Shown: in pieces, positions 56,001 through 64,000 of the stretch
How the letters are laid out: each line of letters starts with the position of its first letter
Numbering within the stretch: the first letter of the stretch is position 1
Assembly: GCA_948567375.1 (NCBI GenBank)
Contig: OX419755.1
Span: 67,398,944-67,462,943 of the forward strand
Length of the DNA stretch: 64,000 bases
From: Lunularia cruciata
Taxonomy: Eukaryota > Streptophyta > Marchantiopsida > Lunulariales > Lunulariaceae
Direction: 5' to 3'
Program-made: the position numbers and the translations under genes
The notes under the pieces: model-generated
What the model was told of the DNA's origin: nothing
Databases searched by the model: none
The model's input: only the letters and a program-made list of their open reading frames with translations

Positions 56001-56869
56001 TACCCGAAGAAGGAGAAGTGATAGGAAGATCATCGGGTTTGAAAGCCGATGACGAAGTAGACATTGGATTGGATTAATAAAAAATTTGAGATTTGAAGAG
56101 GCAGATATGAAGAAGTGCATTGCCATTTTGGATTTGCAAGTTTGTAGAGTTGTTAGGAAACAATTTTTTTGTTAGAACTGTCAATTGCTTCACTGTTTAA
56201 GAGTGGCATTCGCAATATTATGTTGTTCAATGCTCATAATTTCTAAGAATAGATAAAGCAAAGTGCTGTGAAGTAGTGCTCGTCGCTTGAGCTTGATTCC
56301 AAGTATCAATGTTATGTTGTGTTTGTGAGTGTGTGGAGAGATTCAATGTGCAAGTCAATATGCTTGTTGGATGTTGGATTCTGCAACCTTGATCTTCATT
56401 CTATGTGTTTGATCCTGAGTGAAGTGCAATTTGAGCAATGCTTTGAAAGATCTGAGAGGAATTGTAGTGTTGGTAGTATTTTGCATTTGTGAGTGCAGCG
56501 CAAAGTTGATGTGAAGCAATTTTGATCGAGGAAGTTGTGCCTTCAATGGAGAGGTGGAACACAATTTCGAGGTGAAGTCGTTTTGTAGTGAAGTGCCGTT
56601 TTTTGGGAGAGCCTCAATCATCACAATCAAGATTGTTTGGAAATATTTGATGGAGTTGTGATTACGGAATGCTAATTTGTGAAAAGACTGTGAGTCAGTG
56701 CTTGTTACTCTCTTTTGGGTGTGGTTTCTACCTAAGAGACTAAAGAAGAACTCAAGAAGAACTGCAATTGTTACTTTGCTTTGTATTTGACCAATTCTGA
56801 ATTGTATCTATGTGGGAACAAACTTTACTTACCCGATTACCGCAAAGTGATATTTTTCGGGTTGTCACA
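53074..56869 (+). mobile_element. Family-G solo giant LTR (3796 bp) with perfect TSD
   Basis: It starts TGTGGTACCTACAT and ends CGGGTTGTCACA. TTTAT at 53069-53073 and 56870-56874 is an exact 5-bp duplication. It contains no gag-pol and is full length relative to other family-G LTRs. Its U3 ORF (copy D) belongs to a diverged subfamily. A CTGTTTAAGAG box is at 56203. Confidence 0.93.
53485..56077 (+). pseudogene. U3-encoded long ORF of family G, copy D (diverged)
   Basis: Collinear with copies A-C but clearly diverged. Matching landmarks are GKRGNPARWIEADWRVVLGR, LHQRVEQM (with Gln where A-C have TAG) and MPPHYFVPFTRHFYFGLNLL. An acidic EEEESEGETELKEG stretch, a 139-codon frame (54657-55076) and a coiled-coil segment (55214-55495) follow. 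A 193-codon open frame (55496-56077) contains VSSDLTFDTLEKSGSGDRDL and ends at the common stop. Stops at 53719, ~54048, 54210, 54630, 55074 and 55493 break it. Sharing of layout and stop with the other subfamily suggests the ORF is old in this family. Confidence 0.7.
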
Positions 56870-56874
56870 TTTAT

Positions 56875-59560
56875 ACACCATTAGAGCCTCAAAGAAGCAT
56901 CACCTTCTTTGACTACTTTCATATGGATTGCATTACCAAGTGCTTTCATTAGATACATGTTGTTTAAAGTAAGCTCCAAAATAAGAACATGAAAGCAAAA
57001 ATGATACCCTTTATTGTCTAATATGATAAGCTTTCGTGCAATCTTTGACAAATGTGTCAAACTTTGTATCCATAGCTTCATATAACTCCAAAGCTAGAGG
57101 AAAAAAGATGTGCTATCATTGTATACCCTATACTTAGAAATGTTGGTTACAATTGCCCTACTCACTATACATCTAAGATGGTAGGTAATCATCCACTCTA
57201 AAGTACATTGCATTTGGGATCTATAACCACAACATTTGTCACATGATTACCTCAGACTAAATACAAGCATATCCTAACTCATGTCATTTGCAAAGCATAC
57301 AAATACTCCTTCTAAGTGATCTATCCACTCTCTTGTACCATGGCAAACACAATATCTTTGATGGAATTATAAGTTGTTGTTATACTTAATAGTCCAAAAG
57401 GAAAAAGACTATATGGACCTTTATTAGATCTAAGGTAATACTACAATGGAAAGCAAGTAATGAAAATGTAGATTAGGTGAATCAAACTTAGACAAAACCT
57501 CACACTATAAAGAAATTTGTTTGTGCAAATTAGAATGCCTTAATATATGGTCAAATTAGGATCCAATAGCTTATACCCTAGTTAGAGAAACAACAAAGAT
57601 ATCCTCTTGTAGCTTGAAGAATGAATAGATCAACTAAAGAGAATGTAGCATCTATTAAAACTATTTTTTTTTATCAAGAAAGACTACAAACATTTGGTTT
57701 AAATAGAAGACAAAGAGGAAAAGAATGGAGTAGACATGTCATCTTGAGTAGACATCCATTTTCTTATCACAATAGTTGATGTTGATGCACATGGCTTTGC
57801 CACGTAGCTTAAATGAATGTGCAAGGAAGTTTGAGTAACGAGTCCTATTGAAAACTTGAACGAATAGGCATGATTGAGCTTCATCACGCTTGGGGTTTTG
57901 GCATGCTTGGGGTTTTGGTGGACCAATGGTGTGTGGTATTCGCTGCCCAAATGGTGAAAAAAAATCATACTTTGATAATTAGGGTTTAGGATAAATAAAA
58001 TTGTGTCATTAAGTTACAAAATGTTAGAGCACTTTGCACATCTACAACTTATTATCTTTCATTCAAGCTAATTTTCAATGAAATCAGATGAAAAGCAAAA
58101 GTGGAGTTGATTGTAATATGAAAAGGTTCATGTATTAGTAATATAAAGATAGTATGGGAGAGAAAGGATACTTCTTCTACATAAATCACATATTTCTCCA
58201 AGACTAGCTGATCAATAAACACAATATGGGAGGAAAGTAAAGCTGCAAAGAGTACTTAACTACCAAAAACTGTTACAATTGTCATCTCCTCTATGAGTAG
58301 AAGCACATTCCTTCACGTAAGAGTGATAGGAATGTTTGTCTATTTGCAAAATACACTATCACACACTCAAAAGTCCTTGGTGCAATGATATCACCAAAGA
58401 TTCTCATGATCATCTCACGTTAAACTTTCAAAATGGATAAGAAGGTAGAAGGAGGAATCATGAAGTAGTAAGTTAGTTGATTAATAATACTAGAGAATAT
58501 ATTAAATGCAGCTTGTAGATCAATCAGTAGAGGAAGTGCATCCATATGAAGGACATCTTTTGCAAGTTCGGCATATTAGCATATCATGAAGCATATCATG
58601 AAGCATATCATGAAATCCTTGGATTTTATTAGCACTCTAAGAATACCTAATCCATTTATAGGTTTTGTATAATTGTACAATAATGAAGAGGAAATCCCAA
58701 GAAAAAATAAAAGTGCGTTGTATTATATTCTATAAAATGTTTTCTTTAATTAAAATTAGATGGCTATCATTTGCAAAAATAAATAAAAATCTTATATTTT
58801 ATTCTAAAATATAATATGCAAGGATAAATGTATTAATTTAGTCAACAAATCAAACGAGAACGATCTACTTCCGGCGTCAAAAACCAACTTCTTCCACTTG
58901 AAGCAAAACTCTCAACGCTTAATTTGGAATGGTATCACTCTCCAAATATCCTTAGACTATGAAATTATAGTTGAACAAAATACCATTATAGGTCGATTTT
59001 ATCTCGAAGCATGTTTAGTACCCTACATGTTTAGCATGTCCATGTAATGAACATGGGTTTTTGGTTTCGGATTAAGAATTATTTCAGAGTCTCGAACTCG
59101 ATACAATAAATATATTATATATTAAATTATATATCTGTCATACAAGACAATTTATTGGATTCGGATGCGTTCATACGTCGTTTTCCTATATCCATATGTC
59201 CACAACTCCTTCGTATCTTATCAGCATTAATATTAGAGATAAGAAATTTCGACTTTAATTATTGCGGAACGGTAACGGATGGGAGCTGTGTGAGGGTTGG
59301 AGTTTTCCTACTCCTATCGGGATTCAAGATCGACTTTATCCGTATCCATACGTATCTCGTAAAATTTGAGTCCGTTTCTTTTGGATAAGGTCCACAATAT
59401 ATTTTTAAGGTCTTCAAAGTAACCATGAATGATAAATATTTATTCACTTATGCCCGTTCAACATCCCAAAAATAAGCTAAATAATCCCATGGGCTTCCAT
59501 AGTTTTAGCGCACTGGTTATTTACAAATACTTGTAAACTCGTATTACGCAGTACCACTAT
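56875..59560. other. Intergenic, no recognised gene
   Basis: AT-rich, with short frames only (for example minus 57699-57968, 89 codons, no known motif). A block of GCATATCATGAA repeats lies near 58580-58612. I see no tRNA, LTR ends or retroelement motif. It separates the repeats from the RPC5 gene. Confidence 0.5.
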
Positions 59561-59579
59561 TCATATTGTAGAAAGGAAT

Positions 59580-60274
59580 ATTGTGTACACAATCCTAATG
59601 TAGCGTCTCAAGACTCCACCCGACGAGAGTTTATGGCAGAGACTTACTCCTGGGTGTGCAGGGAGAACAGAGAATTGGAGCGAGAATTTGGACCGAGCGG
59701 GCGAAGAATCAAGGTAGAGTGAGCAGGAAGTCTGAGCGCGCAATTTGTCTTACAGTGCCGTAGTCATGGTTACTAATCTTGAATTGTTTGAAATAGTTGC
59801 GTGGGGATGCTGATGAAATTAGAATTTGGTCCTTGCTCCGCATATGCTGAATCAAACCTCGAGCTTCCTTGTGCCAAATTATCAATTAGGTGTAACTTTG
59901 ATTATGCTATTGATACTTGATAAATGGAACAAAGAATGCTTGCTGCCGGTCCGAAATCTGTTAAGCGTTTAAATCATTTTGTGTCTGAAAATAGGAATAG
60001 GTTTATGCTTCTCTTCCTAATTATGCAGAGCTTGAACGTGTTTTCTTCCCCTTGCATTAGTGTAGAAGCTCAGTTTTGTTCCTATTCACCAGTCTTGCTG
60101 AGGAACACAATCTTTGATTGCATTCTTATTGATAATTTAAGCCGAACTATCTCAGGGATTCACGAAGAACTGGATGTGTGTCTGCAGGTGGCAGCATCGT
60201 CGCACTGTGGTTTTCAGCTCAAGGTGTTGTCACCTCTTTGCTTCTCCATTATTCTCCCGTTCTGTTCAAGAACG
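59580..60274 (+). other. RPC5: Probable 5' leader of RPC5 with a leader intron
   Basis: A GC-richer stretch at ~59590-59713 ends in AAG|GTAGAG, a plausible splice donor. A pyrimidine-poor but clear TGTGTCTGCAG|GTG acceptor ends at 60187. This suggests a leader exon, an intron of ~474 bp and a coding exon starting at 60188. The frame of the first coding exon also stays open upstream to a Met at 59924, so part could be coding. No TATA box stands out. cDNA would decide. Confidence 0.4.
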
Positions 60275-63200
60275 ATGGGGTCAAATAATGGAGAAGCAAA
60301 GGAAATTTTAGAGAAAGTTGATGACGTGACGATGGTGGAGGCCGATAACGAGTCACCGTTTGCTCTCCTGAATCAGCCGAAGGTGGACCCTTACGATGCA
60401 GTAACCACTAGTAGTGCACAGACTTCTTGCAAACCTCGATTTGAGCCCAAAGTCAAACCTAGAGGGCCGCAAGGGAAGTCTCGACTTCCTGGACAAGCTG
60501 CAGTTTCTGCGCGGCCTGTGATAACAAAAAGGGTAGCCAGCACCGGGATATCGACAGCTGAAATACTTCAAAGTTTGAACTCCGATGTGAAACCTTCAAT
60601 TGAGGAACCATCAAAAGTGCAAAACTTGGACTCTGATGTGGGGCCATTAAATGTCCCCACTGTTGATCCCATCGCCGATGTGAAGTTCGAGGCGGACCTT
60701 GCAAAAGTAAAAGCAGAAGCTCAAGTTGTGGTGAAAGTGAAATCAGATTCAGACCCTAGTGGAATCGTGCCAGTTATCAAGGAGGAACAAGAGTCATTTG
60801 AAAGTCATCAGCAGCAGTTGGAGGAAGAACATCAGGATCCTAATCCTGGAGTCGATCGCGTAGTGCGAGAGATAGATGTGTTCGTCTCTCAATCAGTGGA
60901 CCCTAATACACAGGTACTTATTTGTCACAAGGTAGGTACTTACTTGTCACAAGGTTTGTAAGTGCGCCTAGAAGGATTGCTCTCGGTTTGGACCCTTTAA
61001 TGCCGCTCCGTAGATTTCAGACGTTCATCAGAGTGACTTGAACTTTCGCATTCGAAAGGACTGACGACCATTCGGGGTTAGAACTCTCCACATTTATTTA
61101 CTGACTACTACCCTACTAACGAGGTCGCTTGGTGCAGATGAACGCAGTTCGCACGTTGGCTTAAGCCTTCACAATATGTTACCAATGTTACATCTAGAGT
61201 TTGCATCTAGAGCCATGAAGGGTTAAGTATGCATCTCTCAGACGACAGTCTCGGTTGGACATCATCCCCACTGATTTGATGATGAGGTCTACCGGACTTT
61301 GTACAGCGACCTCATGTTGTTCACACGGATGTGCAGTTATATCTTCTCCAATATCCCTTGCGGCCAGCATGGCGTCCGTATGGTTTGGAGGAACAGTGCC
61401 AAGAGGTGAACCGCTTTCTCTTGTCCTTCACTTCAGAGACTTATAAGAGAGAACTGTCAATAAGATCATGTTTCTGCAAACGACTATCTCTTCAAGTTCC
61501 GTTGACCTTGTCTGCAACTTAGGCAAATACCTCTCTTTACGCATGCATTTTCCATTAACTTAATATACCGGAGTGTATCTTTGATCGGTAAGATATCGTT
61601 GTCCTTCAGCTTTTTATGCTAGCTCGTTTTGCCCCTCAGGTTCGTGTCAAGGCTGAACAGAAGAAGCTGGAGTTGGATCTCGCAATTGACACGGATAGCG
61701 AGAACTATGATCAGGAAGCAGACGATCACCTGAGAATAACGAAACAGGTTAGTAAAGAACTTATCCTGCTTTACATATAGAATCTGGACTTACTTTCATT
61801 TGAGCCTTTGTATTTTGGAGGACAAAGGAGTCGTGTCTGCTTTCACAAGGCTGGGGGTGATCCCACACTGGTTCATGACTACCACCTCCAGTCGGGATTG
61901 TCGGTTTTAAGTAAGTTTCCATGACTGTCTTACGGCTTCATGTTCTGACAGCCAGTAGTACGCTTATCTTTGTCCCTAAATTGCGTAAGCTTTAAACACA
62001 AGTTCTTAAGCGTCCTGCTGATTCTTCTCTGTCGGCTTGCCCGGAGATGTGCAGACGCTGTCCTCATCAAAAGTAGCTCTTTCTACAAGCTACGCCATAG
62101 GAGTTTTGCAAGGTAATAAGGTTAGTCCTTTATACCAGCCCTTTCTCCTGTTCTCAGATGTAACAAGGATCTCAACTAATGCACAGACTTATTGATGATT
62201 GTCACTCTAAAGGAGGAAACTCACATGTGATGGCCTTCACTGTATTTGCTATTTGCAAGAGTTGCAAGTAGTGATGGTGTTTATTTCCTTTTGAGAGGTG
62301 CCAGTCATATCACGGTAGTTTCCTCAATTCAACCTCTCCAGTTCCTCGTAAGCGTCAAACTGGGACTAGTTCAAGCTCCATTTTAAGTTGTGGAAATGCT
62401 GCGAACTGACGTGAGGTTTACAAGATTTGTCGAACCCAAAGCAACTATTTGATATGCTCCTCGGGGATTCGAGACATCTTTGCAGCTTTTGTGTAGCTGG
62501 AAGTCTTGATACGAATTTGGTAGTGGCTTAGTCTTACTTCGGAATTGAGCGTAGCTCTGGGAGAAGATCAGGTCTGCCAAAGGTTTTTGATGTCATCTGG
62601 AGTAAAACCTTGCTGACGGGCCTCTGTTACTGGATCGGTTTGGCAGCTACATTTGAACCCCTTGCAAGCTGTGGTGCAACTACGGCCTTCTATGAAATAC
62701 CTAGATGAAGGAGATACACTAAAGAAGACGCAGGCAGCAGGGTTTATACCCGATGGAGACGAAGAGATGTTAGAGGCCGAAGTCACTGAGGCAGCTCCGG
62801 AACTTGTAGCATTGCAGGTATTTGTCCCCTATCTCGCCTTCCTGTATATGCTGAGTGCCATACTTCTCGCTCGCTTTGGTGGTTCTGAGCCAGGGTTCAT
62901 AAAAAACTATACAATTTGTTACAATTCATCCGATCTTCTCGTTAACAATTAGGAATACTAACTTGGCCGATGGGCACATTTGCCCGGATAGTAAGGTACA
63001 GAGAGACTGGTCTTTGAGTTCTGAAAATGGAGCCTCTGGAGGGATTATATCCTATGCGTTAGGAGGGAGCTGGGTCCCTTACTTACTCCTCGGTATCTTT
63101 GGTGCTCTTGTAGAATAAATCTCATTCCTCGTGCAAGTGTATCTTGTTTATGAACTATGGCATTGCCAAGATTCAAGTGAAACTATTTCTCGCTATTATC

Positions 63201-64000
63201 GGAGCGTATAATGGCATTTCACGCATAGTTGTAGAAATAATCAGTGCTTCTACAGTGTCAATTGCATGTCTGGTTTCCAGGTGAACGTTCGAAGGCGCGA
63301 AACAGAGTGGCAAGAAGAGAATAGACTTCACTCTTATACATATCTGAAGCAGCTCGATGATGCCGAGGTAACTTCTATATCCCCTGAGTGTTGACTCTCT
63401 CATGCTGTTCAGCTCCTTTGCGCCTTCCCAAGACTCAAGATTTATGGTCAGTATTAGGGAGCTAGGCATATTCTTTAATGGACTGGCATATGGAACCAAG
63501 GGATAGAGATTCACTGGAGGAGGGAGCGGATACTCAACAGGGGCCTGAAGGCAATTATTACTACTGCTATAGATATCACCGTTTCTTGTAGATACCCATC
63601 CTGACTAGTTTTGTTTTCTGATATTGTAGCCCTGGATCCCGCTGGAGCCCCATGGAGTTGACAGTCCGGTGACAGATGGCGTGCGTGTGAAAATGATTGC
63701 TTCAGAAAGCTCTCAAGTTCCATTTAAGCTTAGTCCGTAAGTACTCATCGAGGCTTTGCTCTGTGACTTCCATAGTTTATAACTGCACATAATTTGGTGC
63801 TCAACATGCTCCCTCAATTTGCTGGACAACATGGTTAGAAGACTGTCTGTAAGGATAACTGTATGTGCGTGTGTTTGGAGCCTGATGATTGTACCTTGGG
63901 GGTTATTATGGAATTCTGTAGGTCTGAGTATATGAAGAAGCTTGTTCCTGGTCCAGGAACGGTGAATCCTTATCAAACATTAGCTGGTGATGGCAAGGGA
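60275..64000 (+). CDS. RPC5: RNA polymerase III subunit RPC5 (POLR3E / Sin-like), 5' eight exons
   Basis: RPC5 pairs with RPC4 in a TFIIF-like subcomplex of RNA polymerase III, in the nucleus, for transcribing tRNA and 5S rRNA genes. Coding exons: 60275-60913, 61337-61405, 61640-61747, 62055-62120, 62647-62817, 63281-63367, 63630-63736, and 63922 to beyond 64000. All introns are GT-AG; the first six junctions are phase 0 and the seventh splits a Pro codon. The 442 codons in view hold no stop. Family motifs in order: VVREIDVFVS (end of exon 1), LYLLQYPLRPAWRP (exon 2), KLELDLAIDTDSENYD (exon 3), LHLNPLQAVVQLRPSMKYLD (exon 5), PWIPLEPHG (exon 7). The first ~200 residues are a low-complexity acidic/basic tail with RFEPKVKPRG. 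Start ATG at 60275 chosen for context (AACGATGGG); an in-frame Met at 59924 is less likely. Intact as far as seen; the 3' end lies outside the window. Confidence 0.95.

Noticed and set aside
53074-56869. Reading the TGTGG...CACA repeats as DNA transposons or as whole non-autonomous elements with an internal gene
   Set aside because: The ends have only 4 bases of inverted symmetry, TSDs are 5 bp, and the same unit flanks PBS-gag-pol-PPT at 6586-20473. They are LTRs.
56875-59560. Possible copia or LINE remnant near the gene
   Set aside because: Short frames looked suggestive, but no reverse transcriptase, integrase or gag motif could be supported.
59924-60274. Upstream in-frame extension of RPC5 exon 1 as protein
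   Set aside because: A good splice acceptor at 60187 and a better start at 60275 favour leader sequence. Kept only as a possibility.
61255-61522. Two overlapping plus ORFs in the RPC5 region
   Set aside because: One is intron plus part of exon 2 out of frame; the other is exon 2 read on into an intron.

Overview
This window is plant nuclear DNA: one conserved gene at the right edge and about 59 kb of nested, decayed Ty3/gypsy LTR retrotransposons. Evidence for a land plant: gene introns of 185-526 bp with GT-AG ends, primer-binding sites of plant type (tRNA-Asp and initiator-tRNA-Met), and 5-bp target duplications around terminal TG...CA. I cannot name the species. The density of old retroelements suggests a large genome (gymnosperm, fern or similar), which is inference.

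Three retrotransposon families make up the left 41 kb. Family S has LTRs of about 0.69 kb (TGTAACACC...GCTCACA). Its main copy is on the minus strand at 1058-26066 and keeps 3' LTR, PPT, pol, gag, a small zinc-knuckle ORF, leader, PBS and 5' LTR. It sits inside an older copy of its own LTR (halves at 636-1057 and 26067-26308). Two family-G insertions split it. Family G has giant LTRs of about 3.8 kb (TGTGGTACC...GTTGTCACA). A full element lies at 6586-20473 (5' LTR, PBS, gag, RT, RNase H, integrase, PPT, 3' LTR, near-perfect TSD) and a solo LTR at 20690-24464 (perfect TSD). A short solo variant at 15204-17087 is nested in its 3' LTR. Further family-G solo LTRs lie at 38370-40088 and 53074-56869, and a partial one at 1-635.

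The most unusual observation is that the family-G LTR carries a long ORF of about 870 codons. It lies in U3, upstream of a TATA-like box, and recurs in collinear form in every long copy. It encodes a globular N-terminal region, a charged middle and a long coiled coil, and I recognise no known retrotransposon protein in it. Short LTR variants keep only its C-terminal end.

Family T (27879 to about 40560, plus strand) has LTRs built from an 80-bp and a roughly 245-bp tandem repeat. Its gag-pol is badly decayed and the RT core is missing. Solo family-S LTRs were inserted at 34488-35191 and 37791-40201, and the latter was itself hit by a family-G solo LTR. From 40.6 to 52.3 kb there are fragments of other gypsy elements: a minus-strand gag-protease piece, a family-S LTR, a plus-strand RT/RNase H/integrase piece with a PHD-like tail, its LTR, and a minus-strand gag related to family G.

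From about 59.6 kb base composition changes and the gene for RNA polymerase III subunit RPC5 (POLR3E/Sin-like) begins. Eight coding exons (60275 to beyond 64000) keep one open frame, so the gene looks intact as far as the window shows. No functional interplay between the gene and the repeats is evident. All transposon proteins appear broken by stops, frameshifts or deletions.
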